Under the pieces are notes generated by a model, which saw only the letters and a program-made list of their open reading frames with translations, did no database searches and was not told where the DNA came from. The position numbers and the translations under genes are program-made. Below, one piece after another: positions 11,769 through 23,228 of a DNA stretch of 64,000 bases; position 1 is the first letter of the stretch, and each line of letters opens with the position of its first letter. This DNA comes from Phoronis australis (Eukaryota > Phoronida > Phoronidae), in assembly GCA_002633005.1 (NCBI GenBank), contig NMRA01000319.1, forward strand, positions 229,546-293,545, in the 5' to 3' direction.

Positions 11769-14159
11769 TTTTTCTCGGATAACATATTTAAATTATGCAA
11801 ATTTTCTTTTTAGGAAAAACATTTTACTCCACATAGCAATCCAGGTATAAATATTTTGGCTCATGGTTCTTGGCCCAGGCCAAACTTACTCCTATTCCCA
11901 CATTTACAAAGATGTCTCTGTTTGGGGAGAAACTTGCAAGGATCCTTTCGGTGCGGCTCTCGTTACATGATGTGTATTTTTTGCTCAGCTGCATTTTATG
12001 GTGTGCGAAAATTTATTTAAAGTGACTGTGAAGTCGTACTTAAATTGGTGGCATCTGAGGCTGTATCGATTTTGCCTTCGATAATTTCTATGTTGACTGT
12101 GTTACGTATTTCTTATTGTCCATCGGGACATTCCCAGAATCCCCTGAGCTTTTTTGGATTGATACTATTTTCTACCTTCAATAATTTGTAGGATTTCGGG
12201 ATTAGGTTCATCCTCCTATCAATTTATTGTACATATCATTCTTTTCAGCGAGTGATTCGCATGTTGCAATTTAAGCACAAGTTGAAAAATATGAGTGCAC
12301 CTCATGTGATGCCGGTTGTTGTCAGAATTGGCTCTTATGCTCTGTTTTGTCAAAGTATTTGCCAGATAGACGCTGCGTTGCAGTCGACAGTCACTTGAAG
12401 GAACATTGTTTGGTTTTAGTGCGGAAAAACACATTTTTCTAATATTGTTGAGTGCGATGGACTTCTTGAAGTTGTTAACTTTGACACTCTTTTGTTTATG
12501 TTTCGTGATTTTGCTACGCATCAGCAATTGTCATGGTTGGCTGCCTGTCATTCTCCAAAATTGATGCCTGTGGTTATATCAGTTTAATGTGCTTAAAATA
12601 CTCTGGTATTTACCAAGTGGGGTTTAGGTTGGCTAGTATAGTGGTGGAATGTGGCCGCTGAGGTGGTGATTGCGAACCTGTCTTGGAGCTGATCGCAAAA
12701 AGCAATTTTTTTCTGGCTAATTGTGTTACTCTGCTCTGCCAATCTAGTTTACACGTAATCTGTAACGTCTGTCGAGTTTGTAAACAATTAATAACACGCA
12801 TATCTTTATGTGGACACTGCTGATGTTGTTGAGATTAAATTATGGAAATTTTAATGGAGCGCTTTAAATGGCTTGTTGTTGGTGATTTTCACTTGTTACG
12901 GCTATCACTGTTATGCTAAATGAAGTCAAATTTTCTCTATTTTTTACCTAGAGTGTAGCATAGATGTCATTTTCTGTACAAAATCAATAACCAATTTAGT
13001 CGTCGTGCCAACATCATTTCCTGGTGCCTACTTCATTTAAGTGGTAGGATGTAAATCCAATAGTGATCCATTCAGAAAGATGAAGAGTGAATTTTGAGAT
13101 CATGTCATCTTTTCAAAAATTCAGTGGTAAGTTATTTTCATGCCTGAAGACAACACTAAGAAGTTATTTACATATCAGTATATCTTAATTACTGGTATAT
13201 CTTAATTAGGGGTTTCAAGAGTTAAAAGTGGAGGTTTCAGTTGCAGCTCTTTTCATAATACCTTATCATTATTTTTGACAACATTAAATTCTTTCACTTT
13301 TGATTCTTGGACTCATTAAGGTAATATGAATTACTCAGTTTGGTCTCCGATGTAAAGGAATAATGAAATTTGTTTTTAAATTTTGTTACTCAACTTTAAA
13401 GTTTCACCAAATATGTGCATTTCACCTTCAGATGGGCAAACTGTACCACGCCCAGAACCTGTGACATCATCAACAGGGTTGTTATAGGCAACTTTCAGTC
13501 AGACTCGGAACTTTTGTTGATGTTATTTTCCTTCTACTTCTTTTGTTTATACTGATGAGATGACCATATAGCCTGGACTAAATGGTTTCATCCTATGCAC
13601 ACTGAATGGATAGTCAAAAAAGAAAAGTTGATTCTGATCTTTGCCTGACTCATTTTGAGACCTGGGCTCACCAACAATAAAAACGTCCACCCTCATCAAG
13701 TGCTTTTGTAAAGCTGCAAAAAGGCATGTAAGCAAAGTTTGAAATGCCATGATTTGCCCAGTAATGAGTAAGAAAATCAAATAGACTTAATTTTTGCTCA
13801 TCTCGGTGGAATTTTTTTTTTTTGAAAAAAACAGGGCACCACAGACTTGGGTTTCAGATAAACAGGTCAGGGCCAACTATGTTGTTTTTTTTTTACCTTT
13901 CTTGATTTTATGTGTCCCGTTTGAGTTTCATAACCTCCATACTCATCCGTTAAGCAAAGATTGCTCAATAGGTCATTACACTTTATTTACTCTTTAAAAC
14001 TTGATTGTTAGCCAGTGCTCAGTTACAATATCTTTACCTTGTGTTTACTGCTGATATGGACAATCCCTCTTGCCAAGGTTTTGATGCTTGTTGATTTAAG
14101 AAGAGATTAGATGTCTGTGTATATCTATTCATATGCATTGTGGATTTACTGCTGTCGCT
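11769..14159. other. Noncoding sequence downstream of the CFAP92-like gene
   Basis: Presumably 3' UTR followed by intergenic DNA. The short open frames on both strands have no recognisable domain. A small duplicated TATATCTTAATTA motif sits near 13,180-13,205. Confidence 0.5.
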
Positions 14160-14281
14160 GTTACTTGGAGTGATCGTTCTGTGTTACCAGTGTTGAAGGT
14201 CTCCAAAGTGTCACCTTGTCGTTACTTGGAGTGATCGTTATGTGTTACCAGTGTTGAAGGTCTCCAAAGTGTCACCTTGTC
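14160..14281. repeat. 61-bp tandem duplication
   Basis: Two 61-bp units (14,160-14,220 and 14,221-14,281) start GTTACTTGGAGTGATCG and differ at about one base. Confidence 0.95.
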
Positions 14282-14579
14282 GGTTTTCTATTTTTCGAAG
14301 ATTTCTTTTACACTGATACAACTTATAGGCGTATTGAATATGGATGTTTGCATGTTTTGCGATATTTGAAATTCAGTGTATTAGGGTGGAACCTGTTATG
14401 AAATATGTATAGCTAGATTATTTATTTTGAATAAATATTTGTCTCTATTCTCTTTTATGTTTCTGTATAATTTACTTAGTGGTGCAAAAGCGTTTTTCAT
14501 CCAGAAGTAAAAATGTCACTTTCCGGTTGTGAGAAAGAATCCCGATTCTATTTAAACAAGACCTGATATTTTTGGGTTA

Positions 14580-15140
14580 AAGATCTCGACGATTCGCTCG
14601 GCATGATGAGGTTTTGCGATGCAACCCAACCAAAACAAGTTTTAAAAACTGATTCTTTGCGGTGTTTTCGCACGGAAACGATTTCAATTTTGGCCAGACT
14701 GAGCCCGGATTACACAGTGTGTGTGCTATATAGACTGCTTCCAAACTTTTGCGCATAATTTACGTACTTAACGGTTCGCGACATAAATTGGTCGCACGTA
14801 AGGTATGACGTGTACGAGATTGCGTACTGTGTACGCCTCCGCCGGGATCAGGACGCGAACGTCGATACGCAGTTCTGGCGTCTACTTTTATTCACGTACC
14901 GTTTACGTTTAATTCCCGCATGTTAAAAAGGTGTGACGAATTTTTAATAATTTGAAAATTCTTCATGCGGCATACCACCCACTCACGCACAGTTCATAGA
15001 CAGTTCACTCACGCAACCGATCCGTGCCACGATGATTTACGAGCTAATGCGTGTCACTAATTCGCGCAAGTGTCATGGCGCTTAACTCTCCTAAGTCCGC
15101 TATTACATTTTACCGTACATAGACGTATACGTCGAACCGC
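14580..15140. other. CpG-rich noncoding patch
   Basis: By eye I count about 31 CpG dinucleotides between 14,761 and 15,060, far denser than in the surrounding AT-rich DNA. It contains short dyads such as GACGTATACGTC (15,122-15,133) and GCGTACTGTGTACGC. There is no long open frame. It could be an unmethylated regulatory element or first exon of an unseen transcript, or a young insertion. Confidence 0.5.
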
Positions 15141-17100
15141 TTGATACATTTAAAATAAGATAGTGCTCAGCTACCCTCGTCAATCCTTAAAAGTTTCAGG
15201 CGGTAATTAAAAACCCCTTGCAGAGCCTTCCCAATCGGGAAGCGTAGCTAACTTATAAGGTGGGTTACACGACTGCGGGGACAAACCATCCTCCTAAAAC
15301 CACGGCCCACAGCTGAACAATGATTTGCTACGGCAATTTTTCTCTTAGAAAACAATATGGCCGACAAGTGATATTCTATTCTTTCGAATTTCTCCACTAA
15401 AATAAAGAATCACAAAAATTTAGTATGTACTTTGCAGAAGTCATAAAACAACTCTTTAGTGATGGAATGTATGTTACTCATCCAGTTGTGGCATATTGCA
15501 GTTGATCTCGAGAAGTCTTCAGAGATGGGGTCTCTACGATAGGCCTATCATTATTATTCAGTAAGTCCAGAAATTGCTTAATTTATTTCGATTTGAATTT
15601 TTTAGTAAATTCCATTATTTGCAGTAGCCCATAAACCTTTGAGAAATGGAAAATGACAATTTTGACAATTATTTTTGTGCCAAATATATGTAAGTCGCGA
15701 ATTGCCGTATTCGGAGGAGGCACCAGTGACGTATCAGCAGGTGAAATGCCAGCTTTGGGTGAAATCGCCAAAACGTGTTTTTGCCTTATCCTTAGTTGGA
15801 CCTGTTAAAGAAACGTTTTTCACCAAAACCCGCCGGTGGCATCAGCGGACTTGGTTAACATCTTTTCTCAATCCTAACCTACCAGGAAGACAAGTTAACA
15901 AACTGTGTCGTACTTGAATACAACACTGTTGGCAGAAAATGCAATTGTTCGCGGGTCTCTTTCCAGTAGCCGAAGATAATACAGCCGTCCTAATAAGAAT
16001 ACCATTGATGTCAGAAATTTGGTTTGTCAGCGATCAAATACTATCCAATAGACTAATTTAATTAAAGAACAATTTGAGACAAGCTTCATCAGTGTTAGTG
16101 GATCAAGTCAGGATTTATTTTTGTGGCAAATTGCGGGTTTATAATCGTTTTAACAAACGAGCAAAACGGTGACACCAAAGCGGGACACGGTTTAACTAGA
16201 AGCTAACTATTCATTAAACATAGCTTACCGAGTTCCAAATTAAATTTAGCTGTTGATTTATGAGGGTAGTGGCATGACATCGATTGGTTTCTCACCGGAA
16301 AAAAATAATTTTCAAGCATTACAAGGAGTTTCTTGCTTTGGTTCTACCATTCTTGTAGTGTAACTGAATTAATCCTGATTTTAGTCAGGGCTGCGACCAA
16401 TAATTTTCTACGGCTGAGTCATTCTGCCCCTAATGCTTTGCGGCCTACGCGTAGGATTGTGGTATTCAAGTGCGCAATATTAGTTAGACTTCACTTGTTT
16501 CATAGTTTTTGATAATAAAAGACCGTTTAAATACTATTATTTACGCTCGCGGTAATTATTCATGTGGATGGAAAATGAAATGAGGCCCCCTGGATGCGCC
16601 CCTGTCATTTTAGCAACCCAAAAGTGGCCAAGCAGCTGGTTAGCGCCCTGACACCTTGGACCCTGTTACGACATACCGCCATTAAACGACATAAATTGTA
16701 ACCCCCTCCCCTGTATGAATCAGTTTCATAATTTAGAGCCGGTTTGAAGAAGTTACACATCTCAGTGACCCTAAACTGCTAAATCGAGAACTTGTAGAAA
16801 ATGTTTCATTGGCCTGGATAAGTACTAAAAATATGAACAAAATCAACAATATGTTGTTTTATTATAGCAGTGTGATATTGGTGCAATTGGGTACCTGGTA
16901 AAAGGACACAGAGACAGGCCAATTCCTAGTGTGTGACAGATGCGTGCACACCCCTACCTTTAGGTGGTCCGCCCAAAGAGACACAAAAACAGAATTTCAA
17001 TCCTTTTCCTGGCAATTAAGTGTTCAAATCACTATTCCTGTTTTTTCTAGGACACACCCAGTCTCAATGAAATGCCAATGTAGAATCTGGTAAAACATTT
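15141..17100. other. Intergenic sequence, nothing recognised
   Basis: No coding frame with recognisable domains, no tandem array and no clear terminal inverted repeats were noticed. Short opposing open frames near 15,580-15,920 look like chance. Confidence 0.4.
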
Positions 17101-17119
17101 TAAAATCCGGGATAAACGT

Positions 17120-17320
17120 TTATTAAAAAGCACTAGTTGTCGAGTCTAATGGGTGTGGCCCCTCATCAGGTATAAAGGCAAGTGGCGTAAAAGGCTTTCT
17201 CATGCTAATCTGTTCAAAACTACAAAAGAAAGGACGTGGAAGCCTCGAAAGCTAGTGTTGTGAGTCGGCATCGTGTAAATCAATAGGTTAAAATAAATTC
17301 CGAGACATTCCGTCGACATT
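17120..17320. repeat. Possible retroelement terminus relic, head-to-head
   Basis: On the minus strand 17,175-17,110 reads CCTGATGAGGGGCCACACCC, then TCGACAACTAGTGCTTTTTA and AATAAA-like DNA. On the plus strand 17,235-17,310 reads CCTCGAAAGCTAGTG and then AATAAATTCCGAG. A CTGATGA box, GGG/CCC stem, a CGAAA box and a terminal AATAAA recall ends of Penelope-like and related retroelements. The arrangement is degraded and uncertain. Confidence 0.3.
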
Positions 17321-17410
17321 AACTTTGTGACCTCCACTTCTACCACGTGCAACCACTTAGTAGCACCAAACAAACTGTGGGAGACGACAATTTATGTCAC
17401 TGCTATAATA

Positions 17411-17462
17411 ACAATAACGATGACGATGACGATGACTATGACGATGACGAAGAGGATGACGC
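17411..17462. repeat. GATGAC-type microsatellite
   Basis: Imperfect GATGAC/GATGAG hexamers give an Asp-rich stretch in one short open frame. No other evidence of coding. Confidence 0.85.
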
Positions 17463-17998
17463 GCTACTAAGGCTTTCAACAATCCCACTACAACAGAATA
17501 CTGTGCTTTATAATTTCACTCATCATACTCAGCAAGTCTAAAAGCCTGCCTGAGGCATTTTGCAAATGTTTTAATGTTTTTGTTAGCTATGACAGTTTCC
17601 ACAGAAACTGATTTACTTCCAAAGCATGGTTCTCTAATGCTCTGATAAGTAAAACACCGACCGACGTGGTGTTCTGGTGTTTCATCTTCCATCCAGTCAG
17701 TGATTGATCACATGTTCACCGATGTTTGAAAAGTGGATGAAAGGGAAACTGAACAGTTCTCCAATGAACGTTTTACGGAATGAAATGAAACCGATATAGC
17801 GGAATGAAGGAACCTGCGGAGCCAAAACCAGCGTACATTCCCTAAGCATCGTTGTGCTCCCTAGGTCTCAAGGAATGTTTGTAAGTATCGTGGTCCAGAT
17901 TTAATTTCTCTTTCATTATTAAAGTAGAAAATATATCTGAAACTAAATAAGGCGATCCAGATCCTCCCAAGGATACTATTGTTTCATGAAATGAAGAA

Positions 17999-18204
17999 TA
18001 TAAATCGGTAAATAAAATAACAAGAATGGATCAACTGAAATTTGAAATTTTCGGATGTAATAACTTCCGTTGTCAACAAAAATAGAAATAAAGTAAAATC
18101 CTTTATGTACTTTATTTCTGTTTTTGTTGACAAAGGAAGTTATTACATCCGAAAATTTCAAATTTCAATTGATCCATTCTTGTTGTTTTATTTACCGATT
18201 TATA
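17999..18204. mobile_element. Near-perfect 206-bp palindrome (hairpin element)
   Basis: The left arm 17,999-18,095 and right arm 18,108-18,204 are reverse complements over 97 bp with about four mismatches, around a 12-bp spacer. The arms start TATAAATCGG and end CCGATTTATA. A TA dinucleotide at each edge fits a TA target duplication, as made by Tc1/mariner-type transposases. There is no coding capacity. Read as a foldback MITE. Confidence 0.85.
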
Positions 18205-19455
18205 ATCTTTGATTATGAAATTTCCTGGATGGATAAAGATTTTCATTTCAAAACTGCTCATATTGCATCTGTGAAGTCTTTAGTCCCTTGTTCCTCGGAA
18301 TAACATTTAGGACTTTGTTGGGGTTTGCTTAGTGAAAATGATAATTAATTACTCAAACTTTCGCGTTTAGTGCAATGCATCTTACGTGATCCGTCAAATA
18401 ATGATAAAGAATACTCTGCAGTTGAATACACAACTGGTAGTTTGAAAATGCTTCTGTTGTAATAATTGACCCTCAAGACATAGGTACAGACACCTAATTT
18501 ATTCAAATACGCGAAAGAGTCAGACGTAAGTGTGATTTTGCAAAATAACGAAAATTCTGTGATGACGGCATTAATTTATATATAAGTGTACGCGGGACAT
18601 TTTTTTTGCTCGTTAACATCAATTTTCACACCTAATTTCCTTTACAAAAATGTAATTTATAAGTTGATGTCCACGGGTGCATTCAACTAATCTTTCTTGG
18701 CTTAAAAAAACATTTGTAAGAGTAAATTTTAAGAAATTTTTAATCTTAATTACAGTAGAAAATCAAAAAGATCTTTAATGGATTTCTGAACTGATCTAGA
18801 AGATATATTACAACCCTGGGGAGGACAGTTTCGCTCGTTACATCACGTTGCCTTCTAAACCGACGCATGTTTGTACTACTCCTACCGTGACCTCCTTTGG
18901 AAGTTATTGAATAACTGGACCATTGATGTTCCAAGATTATTTAGAATGATTAGCAGGATACAATTAGTTAAATCAATAAGATTCAGGATTTCGTACGATG
19001 GATGCAAAATGATTGTCATCGGATCTTGTGTTAAGTCTCGCAAATTTTCGTGGTTGACGAGATGTGTGAAATCTGAATATTGTGTATGGAAAAAACATTT
19101 TCTATCACAATAATCTATTGAATGAAAAAGGCCACTTTGTTGCTTCTTTTTTATAAAAAACGTGTAGTCACTCAAAGAAACCGGTTATGGAAAGAGGTGC
19201 CTAACCGAAGTACAAGTACGCTAGAGCTACTTTCTACTGACTGCAGTGGGAGGACTTCTTACGGCATGATCCATCTGTACTTATTGATAACAAATGATTT
19301 TTACAGTGCCTGGTACAAAAAGCTGTAGTGTATATTTAGGACATATTTGACTCTGACGATGTTTAAATAATCGCTTGGAGCTTTACTCCGGCCTTCGCTT
19401 TTTTGTTGGACTTCGAGACGTAATTCAATAAAATTGGAAGTTCTACAAAATCTGT
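18205..19455. other. Intergenic sequence, nothing recognised
   Basis: AT-rich. The short open frames on both strands at 18.7-19.3 kb have no recognisable domain and overlap each other. Confidence 0.4.
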
Positions 19456-19459
19456 CTTG

Positions 19460-19712
19460 CAGGTACTGTTAGTCTTCCATATCCCATGCCAAATGACGTC
19501 ACATGGAGCTCGCAAGGCATTGTTTAACTTGCGGCATGTGTGTGGCGGGCGTAAGCGTCACCGTATTGTTATCACCTAGGGGGCGCTACCATTGTTTCCC
19601 TTTTTTGCGTCTTTGCTGGATATAACAAACAATACAGTGGCAGGGATATCGCACATCAGCCGGTTACAGATAAATGATTTCCGTTATCTTTGTTGTTATT
19701 GTAACAAGTGAA
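19460..19712 (+). repeat. Interspersed repeat F, copy 1
   Basis: Shares the ordered segments ATGCCAAATGACGTC, a CGTAAGCG block, a CGCTA-CATTGTTT block, GGATATAACA, ATATCG and GATAAATG with 61,205-61,450. The similarity spans about 240 bp with many differences. No terminal repeat was identified. Confidence 0.65.
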
Positions 19713-20818
19713 CAATGCAGGCAGCACTGAATCTACCGATCTCTACGCCTCCAGCTTGCAAGACATTTTACTCACTAGTTTCTCTTCAAAAAGTTAATAG
19801 ACCATTTAGTACGAATTGCTTAGACGACCAAAATATGAAGGCAGTTAAAAAATGTTTGAATTTAGATCTTGCACTGTGTGGTAGAAATGACACACGTTTT
19901 GTCTGTTTTTTTTTTTATTTACTTCTGACGTTACTCTTCCGATGGTTCCAGTTGCGGTGAATCAGTGAAATATTGGGAACAAGCAGTCCTTTGTTTAAAA
20001 CTGGCATCTCCGATTCCAATTTAATATGTAGTTTTTGCTTAGTGACGTAATCGGCGACAATGACGCATGACTGGAATGCTCACAATTGAAAGAACTCCGT
20101 AAATTTGTCTCAGAAAACACTTCACAACAGTTCGGACAGTTTTATCAAAAATATCTGACGTAAATGAGTTTTTCGTTTGCTTTTGCATTATATTAGCAAA
20201 AATCTGCGGACCAAGTGAATATCGACTACTTTGGCGGTTGAGCTACGTGACCCTCAGGCACTACCTGAAATTTAATGCATGTAATTTTAGAGATCAGGCA
20301 CAATGTTCAACTACACAATACACTGGTAAGCAGTTGTAGTTATTAGGTTATCTGGTGTAAAAAATGAGGATTTGGACGGTTAAGTTTGCGAGTTTTGAAT
20401 AATCAGTAGCTCGCTGACTGGCCGTGATTGTTCGAGAACTTTTGAGACTGAGCGATAACCTCGTTCCGGTCTATAGCGCCCAGTCGGCTTCGTGGAAACC
20501 GAAAGTACCAAAAGTTCCCGACTGTAATAACTTCCCTAATTGGTAAGTCACGTGAACTGACTAGTCTAATAGGCATCGTTATTAAAACGACTGCATAGAA
20601 TATAGAAAACACTGTTTTTATTTTGTTATTATTCTGCACGCAATGGATTATTCTAAGTATTCTTTGGACGGTGCAATACGAAGACAAATCGGTTGGACTG
20701 GGTTCGTATCAGTGTTGCGCATACGAACACGGAGGGTGTGCTCATAAAATTTTACTGTAACTGAGCGGACATTAAAATTAAAAAAGTAAAAGAAGTAGAG
20801 ATGTAGAGACCAACCTGT

Positions 20819-20960
20819 GCCCTTGTTGGAGGGACCAGCCCTTGTTGGAGGGACCAGCCCTTGTTGGAGGGGCCAGCCCTTGTTGGAGGGACCAGCCCTT
20901 GTTGGAGGGACCAGCCCTTGTTGGAGGACCAGCCCTTGTTGGAGGGACCAGCCCTTGTTG
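20819..20960. repeat. 19-bp minisatellite, about 7.5 units
   Basis: The unit is CCCTTGTTGGAGGGACCAG. One unit is 18 bp and one carries GGGGCC instead of GGGACC. The minus-strand Pro/Thr/Ser-rich open frame over it is a repeat artefact. Confidence 0.95.
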
Positions 20961-21029
20961 CTAACTGGCTGACCTAAGACCAACCATACATGTAGATCAG
21001 AGCCGTCTACTCCGCGATGAATTTAATCA

Positions 21030-21570
21030 GTAAATAGTCAAACTGAAAACATTATAGGCTTCTAAAAATTAGATTTACGTTTAAAATCAATCAAAATTAA
21101 GCATTACTGTCAAGTTATTTTAGGAAGACTTGAGAGAAATGCAAACCAACCCTCGTTAGACAGTTCTGCAAATGTTTAAGTCATCTAGCACGACAGCCCG
21201 GTGATCGATTTCGTTCCCAAATGTTTATTCCCGTGAGGTCACTCCTCCAGCGTGTTTCGGCTCTCTGCGACACCGCCTGCGTCTGCCATTTCAAAGTCAC
21301 CCACTCGAAACATGCAGATGATGAGGTCGCCCCTCGATTTCAATTAATTCATCTCGCATTGCAGTCCAGCGTTCGATTTCGTTCTCAAATCATTATCCCT
21401 CCATCGTGCTTCGGCTCTCCATCTATTTTCCACACCAAAGCTAGGGAAATTACCCTTGGCTTTAATCACGCTGGCGTTGCGCAGGGCAACACACTGCCCG
21501 TGTCCCCCATTTCAACGTCACCTTCTCGAAGCATGCAGCTAACGAGGTCGGGCGTCGATTTTAGTTATTA
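21030..21570 (+). repeat. Interspersed repeat E, copy 1, internally duplicated
   Basis: Shares the stretches TTTACGTTTAAAATCAATCA, AAAATTAAGCAT, CGATTTCGTTCCCAAATG and a terminal GAGGTC...CTCGATTT block with 45,080-45,485. Within this copy the segment from CGATTTCGTT to GAGGTCGCCC is followed by a second diverged copy (about 21,370-21,560). Confidence 0.75.
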
Positions 21571-21889
21571 GGAATCGGCGAGTCATAATATTATCTCCAA
21601 GATACTACAGTTTTGTTATTTTAATAGCTTTGGTCAAATTTAAAACTTTAAAAAAATCAATCTTCTCCAAAAATAACCCATAAAATGCGTTTTGATCGTA
21701 AAACCGGTTGTGTCTCTAAATAAAAAAGTATTTGATTATAATGCTAAAAAATCGTTTTTCTTAAGTGCAAAATTGTAAACAGCAGCTTTTTGTTGAATGT
21801 GAGTGTGTGTGTACATGGATGAATGCATGGCTAAACTGATAACAATTTATTGCTGTTGTTATTGTTTGAATTTATTATCTTACCACCCA

Positions 21890-22180
21890 GCTGTGGTGGA
21901 CACACTGAATTACCGAGGGAAGAAATCTTTAAATAGTACTGAAGATGAAAAACATGTTTATTAGACTGTCCGTTTTATAATGAATTGAAAAAGCAATACA
22001 ACATTAATGCAAATGTGAATATCTATCGTATCTACTTATTTCCGGTCATTATGCTCGAATCGAATTGTTTTGACTTGTCTAAGTATGTCGTCGCTGCTGC
22101 TAGGGAAGAAGTGTGGTGGCGCTGTAGTAAAGTTACTGTAAATGTGTTTCTGTATTGCTTTGATTATAATTTTTATATGG
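21890..22180 (+). pseudogene. LINE reverse-transcriptase tail relic
   Basis: The frame reading STEDEKHV shifts by one base into LLDCPFYNELKKQYNINANV and continues to LSKYVVAAAREEVWW. The pattern E.E.H.L.DCP.Y...R/K is the hallmark of the region after the RT domain in CR1/L2/RTE-like non-LTR retrotransposons. The frameshift falls in the middle of the motif, so the copy is dead. The catalytic core is absent, consistent with 5' truncation. Confidence 0.65.
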
Positions 22181-22327
22181 GCCAGGTGTCAATATGCTGC
22201 GAATGATGTTTATTATTATCATAATCAAAAATGTTGAAAAAATTATATGCTCTACACAGTAATGCAATTTCGCTAAATGTATATTCTTTCAGGGGGGTGA
22301 CAGAATGTGTCATCACAATGAAACGGC

Positions 22328-22440
22328 ATATATTGTCGCAACCTGGGAGCGACAATATATGTCGGATGCGACAATAGATGCCGGATGCGACAACATATGT
22401 CGGATGCGACAATATATGCCGGATGCGACAACATATGCCG
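22328..22440. repeat. 19-bp tandem repeat with internal dyads
   Basis: Four to five units of GATGCGACAATATATGCCG type. Several units contain CGACA-ACATA-TGTCG, which can form a small hairpin. The left edge is an inverted repeat ATATTGTCGC...GCGACAATAT. Confidence 0.9.
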
Positions 22441-23066
22441 TGAACACCTTCACATACAGTTGCACGGGCGGCAATATGTGCCAATGTTTATGTCACATAT
22501 TATCGTACTCCGCCCTATATTGTTGCTCAGAGTTATCTCCCAAAGTTATCACGTACGGGTATTTTGGTATTTTTGACGAAAAGTGCATAACCTTATCTCG
22601 TATTACCAGGAAATCAAAAGTCAAGCTCAGTGACCAGTGCACGTACTTTTGATAACTGAGCGTTGTTTCTGCTGCTTCTCCTGCTGTACGATAACCGAGA
22701 TTTCCGAGGCCTTTTCCTGGGCCAGGTTTCCCAAGCAACAAGAGTGTTTTGTCACTCATCTACGGCAACCTGATTTTTAGGGAGTGCAAGGCCAGTGGTG
22801 ATACTTCACTCTTGACTAATTATTTGGTTCCACTCCTCAATACACAATACGAACTTCCTTGTAATAAATTATGTTAATGATCTTCGTTCCATTCATCTAA
22901 GTGACAAAGTTTGTCAATGACACGTTTACTACTGACTTTCTACCTGAAATTTCAAAGCCCTTCAATCTCGATTTAAAGCAGTTCTTTGTGCGGACTCACG
23001 ATTTCCACGACTTTTTATTTCGGGGACAGTTTTGGTGAGACTCTAGTTTCTGTAGAGCTAGTCTCG

Positions 23067-23228
23067 TCACCTGGGCTAGTGAGGTTGCATAAAACTTCAA
23101 AATTATTTGCTGGATAAATTTGGTTGTTGCATGACGTCAGGTGCATTGTTCAACAATAACAACCCGTGAAAATGTGACGTCATTGTTGCTATGCAGCGTA
23201 CAACTTTTATGCAGCTGGGCCCAGGTGA
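23067..23228. mobile_element. Short TIR element (about 162 bp MITE)
   Basis: The ends TCACCTGGGC and GCCCAGGTGA are inverted, followed on each side by GCATAAAA-cTT and AA-gTTTTATGC. Two CRE-like TGACGTCA palindromes lie inside (about 23,133 and 23,177). No ORF. The size and ends fit a non-autonomous DNA transposon. Confidence 0.7.

Noticed and set aside
22300-22450. CRISPR-like array of regular 19-bp repeats.
   Set aside because: The units are contiguous with no spacers, in a eukaryotic genome. It is an ordinary tandem repeat.
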